DNA of 64,000 nucleotides from Bradysia coprophila (taxonomy: Eukaryota; Arthropoda; Insecta; Diptera; Sciaridae): assembly GCF_014529535.1 (NCBI RefSeq), contig NC_050737.1, forward strand, positions 682,001 to 746,000, written 5' to 3'. The notes beneath the pieces are model-generated. The model ran no database searches, had not been told where the DNA came from, and saw only the letters and a list, made by a program, of their open reading frames with translations. Both the position numbers and the translations under genes were made by a program. Shown here in pieces: positions 24,001 to 39,000 of this stretch (the first letter of the stretch is position 1; the number at the start of each line of letters is the position of its first letter).

Positions 24001-27000
24001 TTCTTTGCACGATGGATGATGGCTTCAAAAAGAAATAAAGAATAAGCAGTAGTATTTATACGGGCTATTGTCTCTCTTGGTATTATAGCGCTATAGCCAG
24101 AGATATATTATTAGTTGCTGGTGGAATAACGAACGACCTTTCGCTATATTTTGTTGTTATTTTCATTCTTTTTAATGAGTTTGTGCTCAATTCCAATGCA
24201 ATCCGCTCATATTTTATCTATTTTATCGCGTTTTGTGTATTTAGATATTTTATTGTGTACTAGAAATAGATGGATTTGATGTTGAAAATGATGAGTCATA
24301 GAGCATTTCGTAACGAGAAAGAACGGTTTTTCGGTATAAAACATTGGCAGAAGTAGACGAACAGAAGAAAAAAAAAATAAGTTCTAATTTCATCCTCGTG
24401 ATATTCCGCAATCGTTTCGTTTGTTTCGTTCAGACGTGTAATGTTTGCGGTTTTTTGCTAATATAGACAAAATGACTGCAACCTTTTCGACATCATATAA
24501 CGTTATTATCAAGCTTTACGAGTTTTATGTAATTGAATTTGGAATTCGTTTTCGTCAGAAACTGGGGTCTTGGAGGTTTTAACGCGCAGCGTCAATTTGT
24601 ATAGCAATACACGAATGATATACTCGCAATAACTTGTGTCACACTTTGATGCTAATTTGTCTATTTTCTCTTGTTAACAAATTTTTCCAAGTAAAATTTC
24701 AAGATCCAAAAGACTGTCCTTATCAGTCCCAATCAGCATCAAGTGGTAACTAACCTAATACAGAATGACAATTAAACTTCTTAAGTACATCACTAGTAAG
24801 TCCAAAGTGCAAAAGTGCCTGTTGCGGTGCAAAGATATGAGGTTTGAAGGAGGTGATGAGCTTTCCTATCTGATTTGAATGTTCAGTCGCAAAAGACCTA
24901 ATTCTTATTAAACCCAGATTTAGCGCAATTTATTTCGTTACCATTTCTATATAGCCAAAAGAATTCTACTTGATCACCTTTGGTATACATATACAATTGG
25001 AACGGTCAGTGTTATAGGGTTACTATACTTTCCTCTACAAATAAATTATTGTTCACGTGTCTGAAGAATGATTTTTTCTTTTCTTTAAATACAGCGCTAC
25101 CGAACGCATAAATTACTAAATATTTTTTTTTGCCTATAGGGAATTGACTGGTAGTAATTTAATATTTCTTTTTCTTTCATTTTGAACGAAATCACACAGC
25201 AAAAGCTTTGATTTACATAAATGTCAATAAAGGTTATCAATTATGTGAATCATTTGTATAAAATATACGTAAAGACTTCGTAATTACTCTACGTTATATA
25301 TTTATTCGCATTTGAATGTACGTACGCTTTTTTCCGACTCCAATATCTATAATCTTCGCGTATTATATATGAAATATGGAAATGTTTTTTTTTTCATTCA
25401 ATTTAAAAATGATTGCAATTTGTGTGAGCCCATTTATAATTTCTGTTCGTCTTCATTTTTATTTTTAGGTAATCACAAAGACTACAACAATAGACGACAC
25501 AGAGAATTGTCATCGCCTGACGAATCAATAATTCCACCCGGTTCACGAGTGCCATTATCTAGAAGTTGTTCTAGTCCGGCAACAGCAACATATGGTAAGC
25601 TGAATGAAATAACTTATAAGATTTATATAATGACACACGCATATCGATCAGGTTTTTGTAAACGATATTTTCATTTCATATGTATATTCTGACACTCCAT
25701 TTCATTTGAAGGCATGTTAAACTCTATCTGAAATTAGTTATTTGTGGGCGCTCTCTGAACACTTTAAATGGTTCAAGTCAATTAACTACTTATCTTTATG
25801 ATTTTTTTTCTCTCTTTTTTTATAAATTAATTTTCCTTTTTAAACACAAAATAAATCAAATTGATTTAAGCCCACACGAGACTATTATTCTCGTCCAGAA
25901 AATATATATTTTTACGTTTGAGAAGTAGAAGGAAATCCGAACACTAAATTCGCATTGGATATTTTTTCGCGACCATGCTAAATGGTTTTGTGATGAATTA
26001 TAATGTTCTTCTATTGAAAGACGGTGATGTTACTTGTTGTGTGTTAATGTATCAGAACGTTTCACAATATTGAAAACGCTGAATGTTGAAAGATAAATTG
26101 AATCTGTTCGGTCAATTTGCTGACAATTAAATAGAAACAAATTCTTCTCCGTGCAGCTGATTGTATTTGTTTCGTATGTCATTTTTGATCGGTCCCCCGT
26201 CAGCTGCTTAAAAATGTTCGAAAAGAATTTCGCTGTGACTTTCATTATTGAAAGAATTTTGTCGGAACAAAGCAGAGCCAAAAAATCAACTCAGCTTTTA
26301 TGGGTAGAAAATATTATCGTTCTGAAAGACATCCCTTTGATAGACATCTCTTCCATTAATAGACATTCATTTATTTGAGTGATCTTTGCGAAGACAAAAA
26401 GAAAAATACCGACAACAAAACCAACACCGGTCCATTCACAAAACTGACTTCTTTCTCGTGTCATAATTTTTTTTTATAAAAATACATTTAACGACTTGCA
26501 TCATCGCCTTTAAATATTGAAACAAAAATATAAATGAAAGCACCAGAATGTCTTGTTCGCATCCAAGTTTATAATATTCATTTTCCTCATTTTCCGAAAT
26601 TAAAAGCACAATAAAAACGCTCGTTTCATGTTTGTTTTCATTTTCCATTCGGAACAAATCTGCGTTCAAACGGAAAAATACAAAACAAAAACAAAATTAT
26701 AATTGTTGCCGTTACACCGGTAACCTTTTCACCCCGGAGACCTAAATAATTTTCCTTTTCTGATGTACTCAACTTGACCTTTATGTTAACTTTCAAATGG
26801 AAATAGTTCATTGTCAGTTTCAAACAAAAAAAATGTTAAGCACACGATGATATAATTTGCTACATCAGCCACTTCAGTACTTTATGAAGAAAGAAGGAAA
26901 AAAAATTATAAAAACAAAAAAATGAAAGAACGGAAAATCAACCAACAAAATTCTTAGAAAATATTTATAGAAAATGACTTGATGCGGTGAACGCACGCTG

Positions 27001-30000
27001 GTAATATTTAGCCAGAGACGCAAAACTTCAGCCTATTTGAATCGGAATAAAAAAAAATCATTTGTTGTTACTCTTGTGAAAGGACAACAAAGAACTTCCA
27101 TCTTATACACTTATATCTATATGAGAGCCGACGATGACGAAAAATGTCCGAAATAACGCACCGCACAGTCTTTGTGGATTTTTATGGCGCGTGTACTATT
27201 CAGCCGGCCAAATTTAAATAATAAAATGTTAGGAAATGTGTGTATTATATCTATAGATACAATTTTATTAATAAAAATAAAATACAAACGAGATAAATCG
27301 TGGGTGAAACTGTTGAGACTCATAACTACACGATGTTTCTGGTGTTCAAAGATTACAAATTCTGTTTTTTTTTTGTCGTAAGACGATTTTTTTCCTCTCT
27401 ATATTATTGTTATTATTATTCTGATTCAGGTTGTTTTATGTGGGAAAATTGTAGGCGAAGTGGTATTCTCATTGAATTTATGAGTTTTGTTTTCAGTTGA
27501 CAAAAATGTCAATCTTTCCTACTACTACTACTTCTTCTTCATCTCCTCCCAATTAATAATTATTTTTTTACGGTCATTGTGACACTCACATTTTTCGCCA
27601 AGTAGAAAGCAAAAACAATAAATAAAATAAAGATAAAACCGCGATAATTATCGAGATATGATGCGTCATTCAACTGACAAAATTGCATTCGTATAGTCAA
27701 TTTGTGATACAAAAGTTAATTAACTGAAAATCTAAGCATTAACAATGGGATCTTGTTTCTGTGTACTTAATGTTCAATTTGCAATTCATTGTCATAGAAA
27801 CGAATGAGTCACAAATATAAAAATTTTCCCATATACCTATAGTATACACCTCACACATTTCATATCATTCTTATAAGAGGTTGTGAATTTCGTACACAAA
27901 ACCAGTCGTTTTAGTATATGATGCTTTTTGGAAGTATAATTTTTTGAACTGAATGGAATTACAGACAAATTCGCAGCAACGACGATACACCAATCCTTGA
28001 CCTACACAATCCCCAAAAAAAAAGATTTGCCAGTTAGACCGTGCAGAGTCATTCTTATATAAAATGATACAAAACAATAACAATTCAAAATTGTTTTATT
28101 ATATCAAAACACAACTTTTTTTTGGCTCTCTCTCTCTCTCTCACTCCTTATTTTGCATATCATTTTTCAAACGACATAACAAAATTATTACGTTTAATCC
28201 ATACAGTGTAACACAATTCAAATTTGAAAAGCAAAAGAGAAACAAAAAAGATTGTTCGAAAAAAATAAACATCACGAAAAATGATTCACGTTCTGTTTAA
28301 TCGAATTAAAACTTGGCGAGTTGAAAACCTAGCCTAAAACCATTCAAAAGTCTTTCAAACTGCACACGGTTGACACTCGAGAGTTTTATTATTGTAATAA
28401 ATTGAAATATACAAGCGACATTACGATAGGTAAATAAATAAATTTGTTTGAAATGATAATATAAACGTTTATTACTATAGCAAAACATCTTGAATGACGA
28501 TACCTAATGTATAAAACAGAGACAGAGTTTTCTTTTGGAATGATTTATATACTTGTAGTACCTCGGTGTCTTGACTTATAATTTCTGTTTTCTTTTCGTT
28601 TAAATTATGCATTCAATGTGACATGTATTAATACACGAGATATTAGCGACAGGATCAATTGACACATATATATTTATGATCATTCTAATGAGTCGGTACT
28701 GTCGATTTGTTCAAATTAACAGTGCCACATTTCTTCCAATAATAAAATTCATGCGTTTCCTTAATGTAATGCTCAAAAGATTCCAGAACATAATCATAAT
28801 TCGTTTAACTTGACTTAATTTTTTATTTCCGGATTTACAAATTTCAATTAATATTTTAGAGAGGATGTAGGGTCTGTCGTTATAGTTTAGAAAATTGTTG
28901 TATGTATACACAGTAACTATGTGTGACTGGTGTATATGGAACAGTTACACAATAATTTGATAATTTCCATTTAGATTGGTTGTGTGCATTGTCTTTATTG
29001 TGCAGATCTTTCTTTCGAGAAAACTTTTGTGTTCGCCGACTGGTGAAGAATTAAACGTGGAACGTTGTAATTTAAGTCCATTGTTGCGTGGCACCAAAGA
29101 ATGTAATTCCGGTTGCACCTCAGCTTCGATTTTAGATAATTTCTATCTCCAAGATTCAAGCAAAACTTGTCGTATTTGTCGTTTCGTTTCCGATGAGGGC
29201 CTAACATTTAGATATATTTTACTAAATTGCACTAAATTTCTCAATAAATACACCAAATTTAGTGAATTTTTTTAGTAAAATTATTGTAATTTCAAAAGGA
29301 ACCAGCCAACCCATACCAGTAAATAACTTTTTATGTTCCTCTGGTGTCCCCTTCTATTTATAGCCTTTACATTGTCTTCTCCCGTTCTACTACAATTTTG
29401 AATGGTTGTTAGCGTATTACTTCTTCATACCGCTACTATGTTTAAAGCTTATTTTGAATCGAAAAACATTACAATGCTCCAGTGATTTTGATATATAATG
29501 CTATCAGAGAACGACCCCATAAATCCTTCACCGTTCGATTCGGAACAGATTTCTTTTTCCAAAGGCAACCCATAAAGATTTGCTCGTATTGCTATTTACT
29601 TAATTGACCATATTATTTACCATACACCGGTTATATAATTCATTTCTTTTTATTGTTTCATTTATAATTCATTAAATAATAATTTAACAAGCGAACGATT
29701 TAATAATTAACTACGACGTATCTCACTTATATTGGAAAGAAGAGAAGAAGAAGAAGAAAAAAACAACACGGCGAATATTGTTTTCATGTTTAAAATATAA
29801 AAATGTGTATAAATGAAAATAAATATTTGATATGCTGGAATATAAAGTAAAGACAAAAATTGAATGAGTCATACTAAGTATCTCAAGTTTTTTTTTATAT
29901 ATATATTGTGACGGCAAATATTGTTTAAGTGGATTTCGTACATATATGTAATGATATAATGGGACCGATAAAAAAAACCTCTCTGGAAGGTGCAAGAAAA

Positions 30001-33000
30001 TGATAAAACGTTCGAAAAGGAAAGAAAAAAACTTTTGCGTCATTTACATTACATTTTCGCAAAACATTTTTAATCAGACTCCATTTGCCAGTTCGCCAGA
30101 TCTCGTAAAAAAAGACAAATGCGATCTTTAATCTTGAACCATTTTTATCACAAATTAAATGGCTTTGGATCTATTCGGATTATGAAAAATGGTTTAGGTA
30201 CAAATGAACAAAAAAATAATTCTAAGAAAAAACTATTAGGTGGCAATCACAAATGGCTTAATCAGCGCTATCTATACAAAGAATATATTGCGTCAGTTTT
30301 CCACGAAAAGTGAATGATTTATTTGATCAGGTAATGGAATTTTGAGATATCAAAAGAAACTATTTCACTGTCTGCAAATGTATATCAAACGACAAAAAAA
30401 TGCTTTGAAAAAGAGTCACTCCAAAAAAACTTATGAATGAACTTTTTTGTAAATCTTAAAATTACTCATTTTTCTGCGTAAGACGTGTAAAATTCCATAT
30501 GTTCGCATTCACATATTTTCACATATTTTGATAAAATAAAAAAAAACTTCTTTTTTTTCGTTCAACATATACTCCCACACAGTCTTCCGGTTGTATATTA
30601 TTTTACAATTCAGTTATTCATTGAAGGGCTCTCTTTACAGCAAAAATAATAATAAAAAAAAACTACACACCAAATTTATACATGATACGGAATATAGCAT
30701 GTAAAATTATTCTTATTTTAGTTTATATAATTTTAACGATACCGCTTATGGATAGAGTAACTTTTTATTATATTTACTTTACGAGAACATGTGTAAATTT
30801 CGTATGGGCATCTGGCAAAAAAATGTTTTTTTTAATGTTAAGCAAAGCAACAAGTTCTCCTTTTTGACAATTTTTTTTTCGAGAATGGGTGCCATATATT
30901 TGTTAAAGCCCATAGTTTCATGTAAATGCACCGGAAGTGCAACATGAGCTAATTGTTATGATTTTGTAATTAACTATTGAATAATGCTTATCGAATGTAA
31001 ATTTTTTAAGCGATGGCTCGATTACAGTTTTTTTTTCTTTTTCGCATTTTAACACTGTGTTGCTGGTGTAAGCACAAACCACGTTTTTTTTTTGGTTGTA
31101 AATTATTATTGGATATCCCATGAATCAGAGTCGTCGTCGTGTTTAATTACATATGAAGTTATTTCTTTCTGGGAAAGGAAGTTCAACAAATGTGTAGCTA
31201 ATTAACACCGTCGTCTCTAATTAAAATTACTCAGTTTGTGGTTATGCCCTTGCGTTGATAGAGTAAATGTCTGCTACTTTTCTTTCGTTTGTAAATATGT
31301 TGTTTCCAATGCATCAATTCGAAATTCTTTTAAGGACAGATAGATTCGATAAATCGAAATTGATGATAAATCAAATTGTTAGGGGGATACGGTAATTAAG
31401 TAGAAGAATGATAGAAAATCTAAAAAATAAATAAATTTTAATCTAGACCATATGCTGTCTGTGAATGTTTTTTTTTCATAAAATGTGTAATTATTGGCTA
31501 TATAACCGAAACCGTGCATGAGTCACAACCCCTCTTTGTTGAATATGATGTCTGACAAAAATTATACACATTTTTCGTTCTACATAATATTACTCACATT
31601 ATTGATAGAAGATAATAAATCCGTGAATAAATAGCAAACAATTTATTTAAAAGCATGTGAACTCTTCCATATGTCACAACCACAGTATTTATCACATTTT
31701 CACATCAAATTAAAAACACTAAATACGGAAAATATTAATCGGCGTGTGATGTACGTCATCCATGCCGTTTTAATGTGACTGTGGAAAAACATCTTAATCA
31801 ATTAGAACCAATTTCTGTGAATGAAACGAAAACGTATTCATCCAGATTAAAACTCCACAACCCATAATGATCTCACACATTAATTTAGGGTTTAATATAG
31901 TGAACTATTCAACGGGCGACGGATGCTACATCGAAATATGGTCCACATTTTGTAGATTGAAATCAACAGAGCCGAACATGTTATTTCGACAGTTTTTGTC
32001 GTTGTTGTTGTTGTTGTCCTTTCACTCTCTCTCCTTTCTAATCGAAAGAAAATTAATTAAATTTCATTTCCAGCCGAAAACTTTTCGTTCTCTTTGTTGT
32101 TTATGTATATATGTATCGAAAGCCATACAATAAACATTCAATTTTTGGTGTAACGAACAATAATTTATTTTCATCCATCAGATAGGACATTCTAGATATG
32201 TGTGTCTGTTGTATACATGCCAAATGAAATGAGAGAAAAACCAGTGCTTGAATAAATAAATAATAAAGAAGGGCGATGTTTACTGTGGCGTCTGTTTTTC
32301 TATCTTTTCGTATAAAAATTACCAAGATAATTGAGTGTTTCATTGATTCCATTTAACACTCACCCTTCACGAAAAATGTATTCGATTATATTACGTATTG
32401 TATACCATGACATTCGCCAAAAAAAAGAGAACTGATGTAGGGAAAACACTTTCCAGGCCGCACATTGTTACTTGCATTCGTGTGATCATTTATTACATGA
32501 GTCATAATCGAAATTCATTCAAATATGTTTGGCATTTTTAGTGTCCGTGTGTTATTACTACGTGGCCAGATATATTAAATGCAAAACCAGGCATTTGAAC
32601 TTACTTGTTTATTGTTCTTTATTCGATCTTTTCGGTGCGGGAATAATTTTTCTGTTTTTATTATTATCTTGCAGACATTGAAACATATCCTGCGTCACCA
32701 CTATTTCCACATTTGCTACTCGGCAATGGCAGCGATGCTATTGATCCAACAAATGTCGGAGCAAATTATGTATTAAATGTCACCTGCCAATCACCTGCAT
32801 CGAAATTGTGCGATGGACTTCAGTATAAACAAATACCTGCCAGTGATACACCACATCAAAATATTAAACAATATTTTCAAGAAGCATTTGATTTTATCGG
32901 TAAGTAAAATTTTTCGTAATTTTTTTTGTAATGCTAGAAGTGCTATAGAGTTTTCCTCTTTCAATTTGAAGCGTTTGAACGTTTCAACAACTTTTTTTTT

Positions 33001-36000
33001 CTGCTAGTCCTTTCATCAAGCACTCTTGATATATCACCCAAAAAAAATTCGATTGTTTTTGTTATCTTGATCGTCGATTGTGACGCATTCAGTTTAAAGT
33101 GTTCATTCATTAAAGATTTGTAATTTTTTTTTGTGTGTACACTATCAGTGTGTATTTGCTCAAAGCTCATTCCACGTCACTTGTTACCAAGAAAATTGAT
33201 TGCAAAATATTGCGTCTCTTCCGATGTTCACATTTTTTTTAATCAATTCATCTAACGTATCTGCGATTTTGTTTTGATTTCAAACCGGAATTCGTAGAAA
33301 CCGCCATCTTAACGGTCTACTTCCTTACTTTACTCAATCGTCGTTTTTATGGGTCTGAGATAATGGCATATTATACGGTAACAAATGATAAATATCGAGA
33401 TTCAATATCGGGCAATTTAAATTAAGATCTTTGTTACTCAACGCACCGGGGAGGGGTTGGATAAATTGTTACAACCTCAGTTTACCCAATAAATTCCAAT
33501 TGCTTCTTTCCTCCACCAATAATAATTTATCAAGAAAATATTGAAATTAATATTTAGACAGTGGAAAATGATGTCATCATAAATGGAAAATGTAGAAAAA
33601 TGTGCGTCACAACACACAAGATAATTGTCGAAAACCTTTTTGGGGGGTGAAACGGAAATGTGTCAAACCGACATTTATCACAGAAATGAACAACATGCCG
33701 TCAGGGGGTCTCTCCATCTATCCATCCACTTCTCATGCCAATAATATTTTCTCTTAATATGAAAGGAACTCCCCCCCAATTCAAAATGATATTTCCACTG
33801 AAAAGATGATTCAATCTATCGTGTAATATTCAATGCAATACAACATTCAGAAAAATTGTACATGCATGTACTACACATGGTTACAATGTACCGCATATTG
33901 TAACTGCGACACTAGTAGAAATGAAAACAGACATACCATTCAATAGTCGCTTTTAATAAGACGATGCATTGAAATGATAAGGGGGTGTGAATTCGAAATG
34001 AAGTGGTGTTCAGTGTATATTGTATATGACGTGTATAATGCAACTGGAATACCGAATTAGTCATCACTTTTTTATTATTATTGATTCAGTGATATCACTT
34101 CTGTTCAATGTTTTTACATTGTACACTGGTTTTATTTGAGCATACACATCCCAAGGATACGATTTTTCCAGTTTAAAATCTTTTGAATCATAAAATCTCA
34201 ATTTCACAAGATTCCCATAAAATTGCCGTCGAAATATTATGAACCAACCGAATGGCGTTCTTTCTTTCGGTGTTGTGAATTGATTGTTTTTCCGTGAAAT
34301 TCTCACATCAAACGTTCCAAAATATGACTCATATCCAGACAAACAATAATTACAACATGCAATAAGGGGAAATATTTATTTATAATTCACATTGTAATAT
34401 TGCACCGAAAACAGCATGTTATTGAAATGGAAAAAAAAATCTTTATCCGCGCGGAGGGTTGTTTCCATTTTTAATATTCATGGACACATGTTAATGTCGT
34501 TGGAAACAAATTGAATAAAATGAATAGTTCTCTACAGTACATTCGTAATCGGGTATGAGTAACAAGTATAATACGTTGTTAAAATGTGCCACAAGCAGTC
34601 ATATGAATGCAACTTTAGAAATAGTTTTTATGGTGACCTTGTTGAATTGTTTGCGGTGACCGGTTTACATTTAGATTTATTTATTTTTTGTTGAATTAAT
34701 TTCTTTAGAAATTGACGAGTGATGTGCTAAAACATTTCGTTTATCATCCCTCAATTTGACGATGGCACTCTAACTTAGCCCCAGACTCCTGTTAGTCTCA
34801 AATTTATTCTATTATTCAGCACAAGCATTCAATTTGAACGGCATTCAATACACGAGACACAGTTTTCCACTCCATATGAATAGTCAATGCAAATCTGAAT
34901 TCGGTCCGATACCTTACCCTGAACTAATTTCCAGGTCAATTGATTTTCTTGACGCCAGTTCAATTCATTTTAGTTTTCCGAATGCCAAGAGTTGATCAGA
35001 CCTCAATAGGATAAGCGGGAAAAAGTGATTGCCATCAATAAATTCAATTACATCAGACATTTACTATCTAATAATTGAATAATTTCCGATCCAGCTAATT
35101 AGGTAGTCAGGTAGCAATGTAATGATTTTGTTATTTCTCTATAATTTGGCGTTAGATCATCACCATTCACTGTAAATTTATTTATTTTTATTTTAACAAA
35201 ATTAATTCTATGAAATTGATTCATGTAATGTTAGTGATAATTCGTCGTCTCTTTTCCCCGTTTCGTGTCATTAATACATTTTAAAATGAACATATTTGTG
35301 TATTAAATGACTATATGTGTGTACGGGGGCCTTCTCATTCAGCCGAACCAACATATCTTAGTCTCTATTCACCTCCCAAATATCATAAAAACCAATTATG
35401 AATAATTTTTTCTGTGAAATACCCAAGCAAAAGTTTTATGAAGAAATAAAAATTGCTTCACTAAAATAAACATAAGAACCACTCAAGTCTGTTCAACTTA
35501 TATGCACACGAAGAAAAATCCACCAAAATAAAAAAAAATCGTTGAAATTTGTTTGTGTATCAAAGGTTCTCCTCCTTTAGGCATATATGTAATGTATTGG
35601 ATATATTATACGTGTAAAATGAACTGAGAAATAGATGGAAATATATATTTAAAAAAAAATTGTTTCTCGTATGTCTATACGAAATGGTTGGTTATACAAG
35701 CTTTAGTTTATTCGGCCTTAAACATGACGTCATTTTCAAGCAAAGGTCATTTTATGTTGGTTCGCTGGATGAATGTGTATTAAACCGTCGATCCAAATCC
35801 AAAAGAATAATAACAAAACATAAAAAGTACACCATATGTGTGTTGAACAGTTTTTTTTGCTTTGCTTTTCTTTCGTTTAGTATTACTTATTCGTGGTACG
35901 AAATAATGTCCGAGAGAATAGGAGGATATAAAAACGATGAAAATCAACAAAAAGACTGGTCGTGCTTATACGTTTTGAGACTTTTTGTTGTTGTGATGGT

Positions 36001-39000
36001 TGATCTAATGGAAGTACAAGGAAAAGAAGATGAAAATAAGACGAAGAAAAAATAAACAAACAAATACCAACTACCAACTTAAAGTAGATAATATGCTTGC
36101 ATCTTGTCCGCATGTCTTTTTGCTTCGAATTTCGATTCCTCGAAAACGGTTTCGTTAACAACAATTTCTATTTAAATTACAAGAATCGAAGAATTCCAGC
36201 TTCAGCTTTTCGCATTTGTTATATTATCTGTAAAACAAAAATGCTATTTGAGCATGCAACCAGCACCACACATTTTGTTCGAAAGAATGAGAAATCAAAA
36301 CCATATTACGATTGCGGTGTACGACTGACATAACCACGTAACTAATTCGTTGCAAAACGACTTCTCTTTTTATTTTATTTGAAAAAAAATACTTACATTG
36401 GCAGAGTATTTCATCAAAACTTTGATTATAAATATTAAATCGCAACTGGAAAGAATTTACTTTTATTCATACAAAAGTTAAACGATAAAATTATTTTAGC
36501 CTAATCGCACCTAAACTTTTATGGTATTGGTATGTACAATTTACAATTTTACGTGGTGGTATCCAGTTTCTAGTTTTTTTTTTTTTTTTTAATTAAATGT
36601 AAAGTTGTCAAACTGCTTTTTCGATATTATATAGTATACACCGTGTGTTCCATTTGATAAAAACGAATAGATTTGATAATATGCATGTTATTAATACATT
36701 TAATAATTTATTTGTTTATTATCTATCTCTGTGCCTATAGGCAAGGTTGGACAAGGCTGTTTTCATTTCAAACTCGATGTATGGAGATTTTAAGGAGTGT
36801 ATTGAAATTCCATTCTATCGGTTTTGTTTTTTCAATTCGTCTTATTTCAATCTTGTTTTTGTTTATTTTAATTAAAATCATTTTGCTACTTTACATTAAA
36901 GAAAATTCATTTGAAATCCATAAATTATTTCTGTATGTTTCGAACAGGAGCAACGAGTAGTTTTTTTGGTTTTTCAAATTGTAGATTGAAGGGTTTTTGT
37001 GTCAAACGTTTCTTTTTCGTTACGTAAAACAACTATGACCACTCATGAATCTACTGAAGTTAGAGGTTATTCGGGCTAATTGGACTGAATCTACAGTGAC
37101 CTCTGCCCATCATGAATCTCACATGCATTTTATCACGAAATCTGTCAATTCTTTTGTTGACAATTTTCGTGTGTTGGATACAAAATCTTGTACTTCATTA
37201 GTTTTAACATTCGTTTTGCTATAAAAGAGAACAGAAACCAGAGTTCGTTGTTTACTTCAGTAATCGTTGACGATAACAGGTGACTACTAGTCATTTGAAA
37301 TCGTAATGTACATAATTTATTGGGGGCCTGAATTCTGAACTGTACCCATATAACCATGAAATTTTCGGTTATTTTGTACTTGTGTACCTCAACACTCAAC
37401 ATACGATTCTAATTTTGTGGCAAACATTCTGGTTGTTGATTGTATCCGAACAGAAAAACATATTTCTTGTGTTCAATTTGGTTAGGTTATAGTCGTTCAC
37501 CGTTTTACACTTTTAATTCTAAATTTAAATTACCTACCAATTTCGATACCAAAAAAAGTGTTTTTCTTTTCATATTCATGGTATTAAAATACCTACATCT
37601 GAAATCGATTTTCCAATATAAATGCGCGAAATAAATAAAACAAAAAAAAATGAATAAAAAATTAGCCATTTGCATGTTGACTCATTTTCTTGGTGTAAAT
37701 TCTTTTGTCTCAGATAAAAAAAAAGTTATATTCGAAATTGAACCTATTTATGGTTCAAAGCTAATTTTTGAGGTGTTAAGCTCATTAAATTGAAAATAAC
37801 ATCCCAAAATTCAATGTAAAAGAAGTTCAAATATTTGTTACGACTGGGTAAAATAAAAAATTTTCAATTCAAGCTTCGCAATATGGTCGCTTATTAACTA
37901 ACCATGATATCAGAGATCTGGATGTCTGTTCGGAAAAAACAAGCTACCTGGCAATTAAAATTAAAACTTTTCATCGTTTTTAATCCTCATCTGCTACAAT
38001 AATTTATACGAAAGTGTACACATTGATTCCGTTTCAGTTGAAAAATTTGACAGTTTTTTTTTCTTGTTCGTTTCGTTTCATTTCATAATCCTCATTTCGA
38101 ATGTATAATTCTTTTTCACATTTCAAGGTGTTCAACATTAAAATGAAATGGCCACAGTTTGTCTATGTGTCATACTCTCAATGTAAATTGACGATGATTC
38201 ACGTTCATCTCTTCAAATGTGTTTCTTTTCGTTGAAATTATTTATTTATTTATTTTTTTCGTCGAGAGAGAGATATACCTAGCTCTGTATGCTTTTTCGC
38301 AGCTTTTAATAAAGAAATATTCCTTATAAGACAACCGAACATTCGTGCTACAAAAGATTTGCTGTTCGCTGTACAATTTGAATTTTTATACATATACGAT
38401 ACGTAGACGTACACAACATTCCACTAACAGCATAGCAATGTGAAAACGCATTTTTATTTTTTATTTTTTTTCTTCATTTCGCTAGTATATTATTTGGCAT
38501 TGTACCGTTGAATTGTGAACTCTTCACAAACTTTAAAGGTGAATGTACTTCTTCGGGGAAAACATAAATAGAAATTTGTTATGTGCAGGTGATTTGCTGC
38601 TTCTTGCTTGAGATTTCCGAATAAAAATAATTTTTTGCGACAGATGTGAGAGTCCTTGTGGCACAATCTGGGCTTGAGAGCCGACACAATCGACAATAAA
38701 AATTCAATCAACATCGGCAAATAGTAATGTTTGAACGAGCCATCAAAATATGCTATTCCCGGACGTCATTCTCGCCAAACATATGTGAACAAACAAACTA
38801 TAAATGTCAAAAAAGTAAGTCAACGGTCTTCGTATGTAATCTTCTTTTCTGAGGGTCGGGTCCTTTATACTCTCAACTAGAAGAACATTGCATCAAAAAT
38901 ACAGGAGTTATAAACCAGTAAAAATAAAGTAAATTTTCGGTTTCTAAGGGGAGAACGTTTCATAAACTGTTTGGTAAATATTGTATACATTTTGCTGTGA

